This document shows positions 19,701-28,934 of a stretch of DNA of 64,000 nucleotides, one piece after another. Below the pieces are notes generated by a model. It saw only the letters and a list, made by a program, of their open reading frames with translations. It was not told the DNA's origin and did not search any database. Source of the stretch: Datisca glomerata (taxonomy: Eukaryota; Streptophyta; Magnoliopsida; Cucurbitales; Datiscaceae); the NCBI GenBank assembly GCA_003255025.1, contig QANY01003970.1, positions 372,001 through 436,000 of the forward strand, read 5' to 3'. Position 1 is the stretch's first letter. Each line of letters begins with the position of its first letter. A program made the position numbers and the translations under genes.

Positions 19701-22588
19701 GTAAGGATTGGAAATTCAAGGAGCGCACAGATATGTCCTTTATAAGACTCCATCCACAGGTTGTCCGGGAGCAAGAAAAGATTTGGGAACAGGCAGAAGA
19801 AAAGATAAATAGTCATATACGTAATAGAGGTGAAAGAAGTGGGCCAAGTGCAAAGACTGTGACATCAAAGCCTAACATGATTAGCAAGCCAATGAATCCT
19901 GATAAAGGTGGGACTAAAAGCAGTAGTGGAACTGTTAGAGGGAAGATTACCATGTCGGATGAAACTCGAGAAGCTCTACCAAAAGCCCTTCAGAAACTTT
20001 TGCAAATTCACAAGGTTTGCAGGTAAATTTTCTATGCTTCTGTATATGTTGCATAACTAAATCACCTTGGCTATTGTTGTTGATAATTCAGTATTTGCAC
20101 TCAAGATTAGAGCATGTTTATGTATTAAGTAGGATGTCTCCTTAATTATTGCCAACTTCATTTAGGTCTATATCCATTTTTATGTTATGCATGCTAGCTT
20201 CATATCTTATGGTTTACACGAGTTAATGGAGAAATTGGTGACATATACTTCATGCGCTCCATCTGTCTCTCTCCCTTTTTATTTTAGGTCGTAGTAGTAC
20301 ATGTTGGACAGCCTTTAGTCGTTGGATTCCTTTGAGGCTTGAGCTGTCCACGAAAAACAGGGTGGTTGAATATTCGTGGATTATGGTATGAGGATTCAAA
20401 TTCAAAAGCTTGAATTTAGGTCTATATCAACACCAGGGGCTGGCCTAGTGGTAAGGGGGAATGCTGAGATGCGTTGATTAGGCGTACATCTTGGGTTTAA
20501 TTCCGCCTAGCTTCAATTTCTTGGGGCCACTTGGAGGTCTTTCGGTCAAACTGCCAGGGTCCCATTGGAATAGTCGGGCGAAGTCCGGAGACCCACAGTT
20601 ACATAAAAAAAACATCAAAAGCTTGGAAGTTTGCTATTTGCATCTGAAGCTTGGAATTTGGTAATGAGGATGCCAAGTTAATTAAGACTGCAGGGTTATT
20701 TGCACCCTTGTATAAGGTTCTTGTTTGAAAAGCTCGTTACATATATGTTTTGTAATGACTTTACAGCATACTTAGATTCCTTTGTGCATAATGGAACTTC
20801 TAAGTTGAAGGGAGTTGTCAGCTGCAGCAGTTGAGAACTGAGAGTATTCTTGCAGGACTAAGTATTAAACTTTAATCACATACAATTCATGACAGACTGA
20901 AATCGTTTAATTTCTTTTCTTTTTATAGGAGACATCGATGTTTTGTTAATATATCAAAATTGAAGGAGGACTAGCAATCCTCATTGTAACTCAATTGTTA
21001 CTAAATGAAAAAAAGAACATTTAGTTACTAATTAATCAGTGGTATTTCAGATTTATAAAAAAACTATCACAGCTTCTTGTTGTTTTGGAATGGTACAGGG
21101 TTGACCATGATGTTTATTTATACCATGTTGGATGCTGTACGACCAATCAGATACAGGACATATGTGGGTGTATGTTTTAAAGAGGGATATTTGACGCTTC
21201 ATAGGCATATTAGTTGTATTAATGATTTTTTGGCAGTAGGATGGTTAGAACATGGATGACTCGGTTCAGTTTAACTGACAGCAGATCCATTTAACCAATA
21301 ACGGCCTTTACTTCACATTTTAAGACCTTAAATGAAGCAATGTAAGTTTTTTTTTAGGAATCTGACTCTTTGTGGGATTAGTTTTTGCCTTTTAAATGCA
21401 TTGATGCATCCCATGGTTCTCCAAAATTGCTTGAAGCTTTTGACTCTGATTGCTGTTGACTAATGGTAGCATACCTTACTATTGGCAGCTTTCAATTGAT
21501 ATGCCAAGGTTTGCGTGATTTGGCTGTGTCCCAGTCTAGTCTTCCCAAGGCCGATCCTAGAATGGTAGCTGCCGCATATGGCGCTGATGCTCCTCCAGAT
21601 GAATTGAAGAAAATCATAAGTTCGGTTGCAACAGAGATTCATGGTCTTTATGTCTTAACATCATCGCCCGAGCATCCAGAATATGATCCATTGAGGTTGT
21701 TCTGATTTTCTTTTGCTGTCATTAGAGTACCTTTATGTTCTTTTTTAATTAATGTGCTGGACTACTATATTTTGTGGTCTTGACTACTTTGCACTTGCAG
21801 AAAAGTTGTCATTGAACTTCTTCGTGGAAACGGGCCAAAATCAATGCTTAAGAAGGCTGATGTGATGCAAGCTGCTCAAATAAAGCTTGGGAGAGATATT
21901 ACCAATAATGAGTACAGCAAGGTCAGTTGCAGAACTACTGTAATATTTTTTTTTTAAATTACTAAAAGGCTGGAAACGATTGTGTAATTTCGGAAACTGG
22001 GTATGGAGTATTAGTGCATGATGGTGTAATAACATAGATCTTTATTGTTAACGTAAAACTCCCTGCACACTTGATTGTCATATCAGATCGCCATTGGCAG
22101 TGAGCCAGTGCTCAGACCAATCCAGTATGTAACATGTTTCAAAGATGTTTGTTGATGTACTCGTCCAGTTCTTTGACTTCATTTATATGACACTAAACAA
22201 ATATCCGTGCATTAAACAGAATTAAATAAATGCATAAAAAACCAAAAACTTGATAATGAATTATGTAACAATGATGTGGGAAATATATAAAATTAATAAC
22301 CATGTCATGAGGGATGAGACATATAGCATTCGTTGATATAACGATGTAGATACTCAATTAAAACAATATGACTGGTTCCCATGACCATTGTAAAAATGAA
22401 TTTTGAGAAACAAAGTTTGAATATTTGAGTATAATTTGTGCAGGTCATGCATGACTAACATATGCGTTTCCAAACTTGACTATCATGTGATCATCCTCGT
22501 TTGTTCTTTTGTGCAGGTCATGACTGACATATGCGTTTCCAGGGGCTCTGCGTGGCTCCTGAAAGGCGGGGATGGAAATTTAAAATGA
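4706..22588 (+). CDS. RPC5: DNA-directed RNA polymerase III subunit RPC5 (Sin-like protein), 13 exons
   Basis: Exons: 4706-5104, 5330-5398, 5527-5634, 5764-5835, 7830-7988, 8423-8470, 8721-8827, 8948-9019, 14773-14824, 19412-20022, 21489-21695, 21801-21921, 22517-22588. They total 2097 bases (about 698 residues) with consistent phases. RPC5 (yeast Rpc37 family) pairs with RPC4 as the TFIIF-like part of nuclear RNA polymerase III, which makes tRNA and 5S rRNA. Exon 1 encodes a charged, acidic leader ending [10 protein letters not shown]. Exons 2-8 encode the conserved Sin/RPC5 region ([47 protein letters not shown]). Exons 9-13 encode the plant/animal C-terminal extension ([20 protein letters not shown]; ends SAWLLKGG). 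Introns 8, 9 and 10 hold a copia element, LINEs and a SINE. Intron 2 starts with GC instead of GT. Assignment rests on recalled similarity to Arabidopsis At5g49530; the exon chain is seen directly. Confidence 0.9.
5399..5526 (+). other. GC-AG intron of RPC5 (intron 2)
   Basis: Exon 2 must end in ...CGATGCCAAGAG to join exon 3 (GTGAGAGTTAAACG) in frame. The intron then starts GCGTGT and ends AATAG. No GT at the boundary keeps the frame, so this appears to be a minor-class GC donor spliced by the major spliceosome. Confidence 0.7.
5836..7829 (+). other. Intron 4 of RPC5, about 2 kb, no recognised element
   Basis: No coding domain was recognised. About 6655-7600 differs in style from the flanks (A-rich, with GTGGAAAACCC-like text) and could be an inserted non-coding repeat, but no terminal repeats or target duplication could be defined. 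Confidence 0.4.
9218..9362 (+). repeat. 5' LTR of copia element
   Basis: 145 bp beginning TGTTGGATAATATTG and ending CTTTCTAGT, immediately followed by the primer-binding site. It holds a TATA-like GTATAAATA at about 9297. Confidence 0.9.
9655..10711 (+). pseudogene. copia gag with zinc knuckle, frameshifted
   Basis: The first frame (9655-10293; a likely natural start is ATG 9733, MSESSNV) holds the copia gag core: [17 protein letters not shown], then [11 protein letters not shown] and [11 protein letters not shown] frameshift near 10265-10285 moves reading to 10283-10711. That part continues with GLKPEFESL and the CCHC knuckle [14 protein letters not shown] (10502-10543), which binds RNA in the particle. 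A TAA at 10709-10711 ends it before the protease. In intact elements gag and pol form one polyprotein. Confidence 0.85.
10800..11780 (+). pseudogene. copia protease and integrase, broken
   Basis: The protease region reads [12 protein letters not shown] at 10811-10846. The aspartic protease signature Asp-Ser/Thr-Gly has Glu in place of Gly (codon GAG at 10826-10828), which should inactivate it. The GAG-pre-integrase/integrase part (10983-11507) shows the HHCC zinc site (HARLGHVN...CEICELSK) and the first catalytic Asp in HSDVWGP. The second Asp follows in IRSDN (about 11605) and the Glu in EQNGVAE (about 11702). In-frame stops occur at 11505-11507 and near 11640, and a stop ends the frame at 11782. 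Confidence 0.85.
12137..13897 (+). pseudogene. copia reverse transcriptase and RNase H
   Basis: RT begins at about 12420 ([23 protein letters not shown]). A TGA at 12692-12694 interrupts it between SLAASHS and [11 protein letters not shown]. The second frame (12698-13897) has [11 protein letters not shown], the catalytic YVDD (12971-12982) and then RNase H with [19 protein letters not shown] and the DNKSA motif. It ends just before the polypurine tract. Apart from the one stop this part is well preserved. Confidence 0.9.
13934..14078 (+). repeat. 3' LTR of copia element
   Basis: 145 bp, differing from the 5' LTR at three bases, and followed by the ATGAA duplication. Confidence 0.9.
15082..15672 (-). 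pseudogene. LINE C-terminal zf-RVT remnant
   Basis: The frames 15672-15412 and 15321-15082 keep fragments of the RT-associated zinc-binding and C-terminal region ([19 protein letters not shown]). No intact cysteine pattern remains. It lies between the RT and the poly(A) tail as expected. Confidence 0.6.
16052..17782 (-). pseudogene. LINE reverse transcriptase
   Basis: Three frames carry one RT. 17782-17111 is the linker between endonuclease and RT ([13 protein letters not shown]; coiled, lysine-rich). 17136-16789 holds [26 protein letters not shown] and [13 protein letters not shown]. 16792-16052 holds [15 protein letters not shown], the catalytic FADD (in [10 protein letters not shown]) and the thumb GLPLGGNP. 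Frameshifts lie near 17115 and 16790. Confidence 0.9.
17903..18530 (-). pseudogene. LINE AP-type endonuclease domain
   Basis: The frame 18495-18307 gives [10 protein letters not shown] and [10 protein letters not shown], where the Glu is a catalytic metal ligand. It continues after a frameshift at 18346-17903 with GIYGPN, then GGDFNVVRF (metal-binding D-x-N) and FTWSN. Intact endonuclease nicks target DNA for target-primed reverse transcription. Confidence 0.85.
18879..19110 (-). mobile_element. Second, heavily 5'-truncated LINE tail in RPC5 intron 9
   Basis: On the minus strand 19134-18937 reads [17 protein letters not shown], the 'W-x-ERN-x-R-x-F' end of plant LINE ORF2. A T-run at 18879-18886 (the poly-A tail) follows. 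Flanks TTTATTGAAGAA (18867-18878) and TTTATCGAAGAA (19111-19122) match at 11 of 12 positions and look like a target duplication. Confidence 0.65.
20413..20612 (+). mobile_element. tRNA-derived SINE in RPC5 intron 10
   Basis: It contains a Pol III box A (TGGCCTAGTGG, 20441-20451) and, 43 bases on, a box-B-like GGTTTAATTCC (20494-20504). Box B differs from the consensus GGTTCGATTCC by a CG-to-TA change typical of methylated-CpG decay. A tRNA-unrelated body and a short A-rich tail (20604-20612) follow. The 11-bp direct repeat TCAAAAGCTTG lies at 20402 and 20615, although some 20 bases separate the left copy from the tRNA-like start, so the exact 5' end is unsure. Confidence 0.7.
22435..22472 (+). 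repeat. Duplicate of the exon-13 splice acceptor region of RPC5
   Basis: The sequence around TTTGTGCAGGTCATG followed by CATATGCGTTTCCA occurs here and again at 22508-22541, where it is the real acceptor and start of the last exon. The upstream copy has a 4-base insertion and a G-to-A change. If used as an acceptor it would meet an in-frame TAA after four codons. Confidence 0.8.
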
Positions 22589-25008
22589 TTAGTTACTTCT
22601 CAACGGATTGCAAAACACAGTTAAGGTTCAAAGTTTCGATGCATAGATTTTCTTCTTCCGTACAATATGCATTTGTTAGTAATATCTAGCACTAGATCAC
22701 TATGCATATTGAATTGGCTGGATTTTCTGAGTCATGTGACTGATTTCATCCCCATTTACAGAGTCTAATGCAATCCTTGCATGGAAAATTTGCATGCTGG
22801 TAGGCCTGTAGCTACTAAAGGAACAAAATGCTAATTAGAAGTCTTGACGTTGATACTTCAATCGCAATGGTCCTTTTTCTATCCCATATAATCCAGTTCC
22901 TAAAATACAGAGTTACGTGCTATATAACTATTCTTCTCTCTTATATGAGGTTGATAGGGAGAATTTTTTAAATTTGGGTTGCATATGATAATGTCCTGTA
23001 ACTCTATTCTTCTTTTTTGGTCATTAAAAGTAGCTTATCTATCAATTTGGGTTTTTAGGTGATCATCCGGATTCCCCTTCGCTATTCTTTGGGTCATTTG
23101 GTGGGAATGTAATTCTAGGATTTTCTTATGGGATTTAGAATTCTTTTTGTAAAGTTCTTATCATGCTTGTTGGGGTTTTCTTAAAATAGCAGGGGTTTTT
23201 GTTCTCGGGTTTTGATTATGAAAAAACCTAGGTGGAGTCTGCTTTTTTTCTCTCTTTGGTACTTTTTTGTGAATAATACGTAGATAAACTGATAATAAAA
23301 TACGATGACGTGTTGGTTGAACATTATGATAGCCAATGTATATGTTACTCGGGATATATCTCATTGAATGATTAGGGCGGTAAAGAAGCCAAGCTGAATC
23401 GAGTTATTCGCCACTTTAGTATTGGCTTATTAAGTTTTACACGACGGAGCTGGAGGTCAATTGAAGCTGAATTTTGGAGCAAGCTTGAGCATCCATCCCT
23501 GCAAGAAGTGAAAAGTAGTCGGACTCCAGATTACCAAATACCAATCTTCAATTCATTGAACATATTAGCTATAGTTTAGGGAGGAATTTGAAGTGAAATA
23601 ATATTCTTTTTGTTTATTACTTTTTAAATCTCATATAAGGTGTGGTTGGAGTGTAGAAATCATTGATTAGATACCAAGAAAACTGTTTTTAGGGGATAGA
23701 AAGAGTGATTGATTGATGATATGAGTCAGTTTTTGTGGTTGTCTTCCATCTGGGGAAACAAATTTTGATAAAGAAAGCCGGGTTCTAGTGAAGATTTTTT
23801 TTGTTATTCTTATATATATGATATTTTATTTTTCTAACAATATGAATTGAGAAGCTTTGTACTCATATTCATATTCATGAGGTCGAGGGGTTCTATGACA
23901 ATTGTAATCTCCATATAATTTTTAAATATTATTAAAAAAATTATATTTTCAATTGTAATCTGCATATAATTTTGGTATTCCTAGAGTATTAAAAATTCAA
24001 TACTTTTACTTCTCATTTAATGTCAAGTGAGTATCATTCTTTTTAAAGTTTAAAGTTTACTCATTTTTCATTCTGAGTTAAATATTAACTTTAATACATG
24101 TGGTAGAATGTTAATGGGAGCATTGAAAACTACGTACTTCTGGAGTACTGAAAAATTTAAATAAAAAAATCTTGAGGCTGTTGGTTTGAGTAGCAGAATA
24201 CATCTAAATTCATAAAATTGTAATTATGAAGAGAGCAATACCATTTCTTTTAGAAAATTAATCCAACTTCTCCTCTATTCTTGTTGGCTGGTCATAAGGT
24301 GAGAATTTTCTTCGATTCATATCACATCCAATCTGATCCGGATTCTCTCCTATTTCAAAGGACATCAGAGAATCTTGTTGAATCTAGACTATCCATTTAA
24401 AAATGGACGGTTGAGATTCAATTATTAAAAGATAAAATAAAAAAAATAAAAAAAATAAAAATAATCATATAATTTTGGAATCGTGTTAACAGATCCCTAG
24501 GAGGGGTTCTATTTCCCACCAATCACATTTCTTATTGTAAAAACACATGATAAAAACAATTGAAAAAACTACAAAAAAAAGGAACAACTGTTTAATCCTA
24601 AATTTGTTTTATTATAATTCAGAAAGAGAGAGTGAATTACAGAGACTTCATTTCATTCTTTTATAGGAAGTTTCTGCTATAAGCATACTTGACTTATAAT
24701 ATTACGAATAAAAAAAGAAAAAAAACTTTTGGAATTATAATTAATTTTAAGTTTTTTTTTTTAAATAACATAATTGCAAAAGCAAAATAGAATCATGGAA
24801 ATGGTTTGCAAACATGCTTGTGGAGGATGTAATCCTTGTGGCTATTGGTATGGGGAAGTATGGTCTCTTATTCTATGGTGATGATTTTGTGGGAAACTTT
24901 TAGCAGATAATTTGTGTAATCTCAAAATTATCTAGAATTAGTCGGAGAATTACATTTTAAATATGAAGAAATATATTAATTAAATTAAAAAAATATGTTT
25001 GTTGCCCT
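22589..25008. other. RPC5 3' flank and intergenic DNA
   Basis: The first few hundred bases are probably the RPC5 3' UTR. The rest is AT-rich. No coding domain, RNA gene or well-bounded mobile element was recognised. About 24290-24520 has a MITE-like look (ATTTAAAAATGGACGGTTGAGAT) but no ends could be fixed. Confidence 0.5.
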
Positions 25009-25184
25009 CTGGTATTGGGGGAATTTTCAGGTTTAACGTGATTTTAAAAAAAAATCTAAAAATAAGGTAGTTTTAAAACTAATTTCAAAATTAAGATAGC
25101 AGTGGCCACATCGGAAGACGTCTTTTGTAAAGACGACTTTCAGTTGGTAAAAGTCGTATTTACAAAAGACGCTTTCAATTCAGC

Positions 25185-25215
25185 CTGAAGGCGTCTTTTG
25201 CAAAGACGCCTTCAG
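25185..25215. repeat. Perfect hairpin with GACGCC arms
   Basis: Two 14-base arms, CTGAAGGCGTCTTT and its exact complement, are separated by TGC. Related copies of the AAGACG(T/C)C motif recur at 25116-25175 and once or twice per 497-bp unit downstream. Confidence 0.8.
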
Positions 25216-25465
25216 TGTAGAAACTAACACCGGTATACAAAAATCATCAACAACCTAACCTGCATACAAAAATCATCCATCCTACAGAACATTTTATGAT
25301 TTTACCACACATTCTCAATGAATAGCATACATTTTTAACAAATTTTATGACTTTACATTTTATATTATTCTACAAAAATCTAAATACAAAAAATATAAAT
25401 CCATCACGTTTCATATATTTGTAATTGAGTTACTTGTGATGCTGAACATTTCTCCATAATAGCTG

Positions 25466-25860
25466 CTACACTTTTTTCCTCCACAATAGGTGCGTCTCCA
25501 TCCACAAGAGGAGTATCTTCCACAATAGGAGAGTTTCAGGCACGTCTTCTACTCCTCCTCCAGGAGCACCAGCTCGTTCTCCTCTACGCTGTTGAGGTTG
25601 ATGAAATGATTCAGAAGTGGAATCAAGTTGAGTCACTGACTCACCTCCGAATGTATAAAAGACCGGTGGTGTGTATGGCTCTTGCTGAGACATAAATGGT
25701 TCATCTCGAGGCATGTGTGATTCTTGTTGACTTATTTGAGATGAGTTATGCACTCCATGCCTTCAGAACAAAGGAGTTTGATAAGCCATATTCGCTTGTT
25801 TTATTGCTTGTGTAGTTGTCTCATACACATTACGGATTCGAGGCATTATCCAAGACGGTT
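25466..25860 (-). pseudogene. Antisense C-terminal tail resembling plant-mobile-domain proteins
   Basis: The minus-strand frame (25753-25466) is rich in Gln, Ser and Pro (SQISQQESHMPRDEPF, TPPVFYTFGG, HQPQQRRGERAG). It continues upstream past one stop into RIRNVYETTTQAIKQANMAY. This kind of basic, Gln-rich tail ends many plant mobile domain (PMD) genes carried by Mutator-like elements. The PMD core itself was not found, so the link is tentative. Confidence 0.35.
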
Positions 25861-26013
25861 AAGTATTATCAAGTGTCAAATTGTTAATATTGTCCAGACT
25901 CTCCGTCTGCATAGATAAAAATATATTAAATAAATTACTTATTAAATAACCATATAAGCCTATGAATTACATAAATTAATAAAAAATTATCATTAAATCA
26001 TATAACGCTCTCT

Positions 26014-27480
26014 GTTGAGTTATGTATAACCGTATGATTCTCTGATACCATAACATGTATGAGCTGTCATATCCATGTTCATCCACGTGCCCCTCAGCAA
26101 TTTTTAAATGTATGAGCTGTCATTAACATGTGAGATCAAATGAGTTAGAAATATACCTACGGTTTGAGGAGTTCTTATTAGTGATTTGAGATATTGATAA
26201 TTTTTTTTGTGAAGGAAAGTGAGAGGGTGCAATGCCAGCAAAATGACAGTAAACTCCGGCCACAATCGACGGTGAATGGCGGCGGGGAAGGGTGTTCGCG
26301 GGCTGAGGGGCTGTTTTGTTCGCGGGCTGAGGCTGAGGAACAACTGCTTCTGCTTTCTGTACCGTGATTTTTAAAGGTAACGTTGAAGACGTCTTTTGTC
26401 GTTGTCTCATATTTGTGGCCACGCCACCACAATGCTTCTTTTGCAAAGACGCCTTCATCTTAGGTGTATCATTCCACTTTACTTTTAGAATTAGCTGATA
26501 CCTTAACATGTTGAGTTATGTATAACCGTATGATTCTCTGACACCATAACATGTATGAGCTGTCATATACATGTTCATCCACGTGCCTCTCAGCAATTTT
26601 TAAATGTATGAGCTGTCATTAACATGTGAGATCAAATGAGTTAGAAATATACTTACGGTTTGAGGAGTTCTTGTTAATAATTTGAGAGATTGAGAATTTT
26701 TTTTTGTGAAGGAAAGTGAGAGGGTGCAATGCCAGCAAAATGACAGTAAACTCCGGTCACAATCGACGGTGAATGGCGGCGGGGAAGAGTGTTCGCGGGC
26801 TGAGGGGCTGTTTTGTTCGCAGGCTGAGGCTGAGGAACAACTACTTCTGCTTTCTGTACCGCGATTTTTAAAGGTAACGTTGAAGACGTCTTTTGTCGTT
26901 GTCTCATATTTGTGGCCACGCCACCACGATGCTTCTTTTGCAAAGACGCCTTCATCTTAGGTGTATCATTCCACTTTACTTTTAGAATTAGCTGATACCA
27001 TAACATGTTGAGTTATGTATAACCGCATGATTCTTTGATACCATAACATGTATGAGCTGTCATATCCATGTTCATCCACGTGCCCCTCAGCAATTTTTAA
27101 ATGTATGAGCTGTCATTAACATGTGAGATCAAATGAGTTAGAAATATACCTACGGTTTGAGGAGTTCTTGTTAGTGATTTGAGAGATTGAGAATTTTTTT
27201 TTGTGAAGGAAAGTGAGAGGGTGCAATGCCAGCAAAATGACAGTAAACTCCGGCCACAATCGACGGTGAATGGCGGCGGGGAAGGGTGTTCGCTGGCTGA
27301 GGGGCTGTTTTGTTCGCGGGCTGAGGCTGAGGAACAACTGCTTCTGCTTTCTGTACCGCGATTTTTAAAGGTAAAGTTGAAGACGTCTTTTGTCGTTGTC
27401 TCATATTTGTGGTCACGCCACCACAATGGTTCTTTTGCAAAGACGCATTCATCTTAGGTATCATTCCACTTTACATTTAG
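26014..27480. repeat. Three tandem 497-bp repeats inside the MULE
   Basis: GTTGAGTTATGTATAACCG starts units at 26014, 26510 and 27008 (the third with one change). Each unit carries CATGTATGAGCTGTCAT, the ACGTGCCCCTCAGCAATTTTT block (one unit has CCT), AATCGACGGTGAATGGCGGC, GAAGACGTCTTTTGTCG and TTGCAAAGACGC. The copies are nearly identical with a few indels, so duplication is recent relative to the degenerate element ends. Antisense open frames of about 73-128 codons occur in every unit (containing RQRQKTSSTLPLKI and PQPANTLPRRHSPS), but no known domain is seen. Confidence 0.9.
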
Positions 27481-27606
27481 AATTAGTTTAAAAAACATTA
27501 TACTTTAATTATTATTTTTTCAAAAATACCGTAGAATACTAAAAAAATCCCTGGTATTGGCCGAATAGAAACGACTAAAGAGAGGGACGAAGGCCTGCGG
27601 TCCCTA

Positions 27607-27614
27607 AAACCCTA
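27607..27614 (+). promoter_or_regulatory. Telo-box in the PPR gene promoter
   Basis: AAACCCTA lies 61 bp upstream of the start codon, with a related AAAACCCTG at 27663. Telo-boxes are common in promoters of plant ribosomal and translation genes, which fits the proposed mitoribosomal role. Confidence 0.6.
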
Positions 27615-27674
27615 GAGGGTAAAAAAGAGTAGACATACTCATCCGAGCCAAAGGTACAGCCTAAAACCCTGATA

Positions 27675-28934
27675 ATGTCTTCATCCATTTCCGTTCGCCA
27701 TCTCCGTCACCTCTCCACCACAGCCACTGCTGCCGCTACGGCCTCAGATATTGCTACTACAGCTACAGAGCCAACGACCTCTTCTATATCTATCTCTAAA
27801 GCAAAATCAAAGCTCAGATCCGAGTACGATCCAGACAAAGCTTTGGACATCTACTCTTCAGTCTCTAAGCACTATTCTTCCCCTGTATCATCTCGCTACG
27901 CTCAGGAACTTACAGTCAGGCGCCTCGCCAAGTCTCACCGTTTTGCTGACATCGAATCCCTAATCGAGTCCCACAAAAATGATCCCAAGATCACCCAGGA
28001 ACCATACCTGTCCACCTTGATTCGATCTTACGGTCGAGCGGGCATGTTCGAGCAGGCTATGAGGACTTATGCTCAAATGGGCGACTTGGGGACTCCGAGA
28101 TCGGCGATTTCCTTCAATGCTCTGTTATCGGCCTGTAATCAATCGAAGCTTTTCGATAAAGTTCCGAAACTCTTCGAAGAAATTCCAAGGACATACGGGT
28201 TTTCACCGGATAAAATCTCCTATGGTATATTGGTGAAGTCCTATTGCGAAGCTGGGTTTCCTGACAGGGCGATGAATACTTTGAGTGAGATGGAGGAGAA
28301 AGGCGTTGAGATAACTGCGGTGACTTTTACGACCATATTGGATGCTCTGTACAAGCGAGGAAAGAGTGAGGAGGCAGACAAATTGTGGAATGAGATGGTG
28401 AACAAAGGGTGTGAGATTGATGTAGCTGCCTATAACGTTAAGATCATGTACGAGTATGGAGGCCAGCCGGAGAATGTGAAGGCTTTGATTGAGGAAATGA
28501 GCAATGCTGGTCTGAAACCGGATACCATTAGTTACAATTACTTGATGACAAGTTATTGTAAGAGTGGGATGCTTGATGAAGCAAAGAAGGTCTATGACGA
28601 ATTGGAAATCAATGGATGCAAACCAAATGCAGCCACTTTTCGGACATTGATATTTTATTTGTGCAGAAATGGTGATTATGAGAAGGGTTATAAGGTTTTC
28701 AAGGAGAGCGTGAGGATGCATAAGATTCCAGATTTTAACACAATGAGGCATTTGGTGGAGGGATTGGTGCAGAAGGATAAAAAGAAAGAGGCTAAGGGAT
28801 TGGTAAGGACGATCAAGAAGAAGTTCCCTCCTAACTTTTTGAATGCTTGGAAAAAAGTCGAGGATAATCTCGGTTTGGCTTCGGTTTCCGATGATTCTTC
28901 GGTCTCTGATAAGGATGAAGCTGCCAGAAGTTGA
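27675..28934 (+). CDS. Mitochondrial PPR protein, mitoribosome-associated type (At2g18520/At4g36680-like)
   Basis: An uninterrupted single-exon gene of 419 residues. The N-terminus (MSSSISVRHLRHLSTTATAA) is rich in Ser/Thr/Ala/Arg and lacks acids: a mitochondrial targeting signal. From about residue 95 to 350 lie P-class pentatricopeptide repeats, e.g. PYLSTLIRSYGRAGMFEQAM, ISYGILVKSYCEAGFPDRAM, VTFTTILDALYKRGKSEEA and ISYNYLMTSYCKSGMLDEAK. The conserved tail KKKFPPNFLNAWKKVEDNLGL follows, with an acidic Ser/Asp end. The SISKAKSKLR...DPDKALDIY motif and the tail match Arabidopsis At2g18520/At4g36680 as recalled; members of this group are reported in the plant mitoribosomal small subunit. PPR repeats bind single-stranded RNA. 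It lacks DYW/E editing domains, so editing is unlikely. Confidence 0.9.
   Translation: MSSSISVRHLRHLSTTATAAATASDIATTATEPTTSSISISKAKSKLRSEYDPDKALDIYSSVSKHYSSPVSSRYAQELTVRRLAKSHRFADIESLIESHKNDPKITQEPYLSTLIRSYGRAGMFEQAMRTYAQMGDLGTPRSAISFNALLSACNQSKLFDKVPKLFEEIPRTYGFSPDKISYGILVKSYCEAGFPDRAMNTLSEMEEKGVEITAVTFTTILDALYKRGKSEEADKLWNEMVNKGCEIDVAAYNVKIMYEYGGQPENVKALIEEMSNAGLKPDTISYNYLMTSYCKSGMLDEAKKVYDELEINGCKPNAATFRTLIFYLCRNGDYEKGYKVFKESVRMHKIPDFNTMRHLVEGLVQKDKKKEAKGLVRTIKKKFPPNFLNAWKKVEDNLGLASVSDDSSVSDKDEAARS

Larger units (their letters stand above)
25019..27550. mobile_element. Mutator-like (MULE-type) element beside the PPR gene
   Basis: The 10-bp direct repeat CTGGTATTGG flanks the interval exactly (25009-25018 and 27551-27560), and 9-11 bp duplications are typical of Mutator-like elements. 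The ends form a degenerate inverted repeat: left GGGAATTTTCAGG..AACGTGATTTT, right (reverse complement) GGATTTTTTTAGT..TACGGTATTTTT. Inside are a GACGTC-rich palindromic zone, a proline/glutamine-rich antisense reading frame and three 497-bp tandem repeats. No transposase was seen, so it is non-autonomous or decayed. Class assignment is an inference from duplication length and TIR style. Confidence 0.65.

Noticed and set aside
20441..20504. tRNA gene
   Set aside because: Box A and box B are present, but no cloverleaf with acceptor stem or anticodon arm forms; the A-rich tail points to a SINE.
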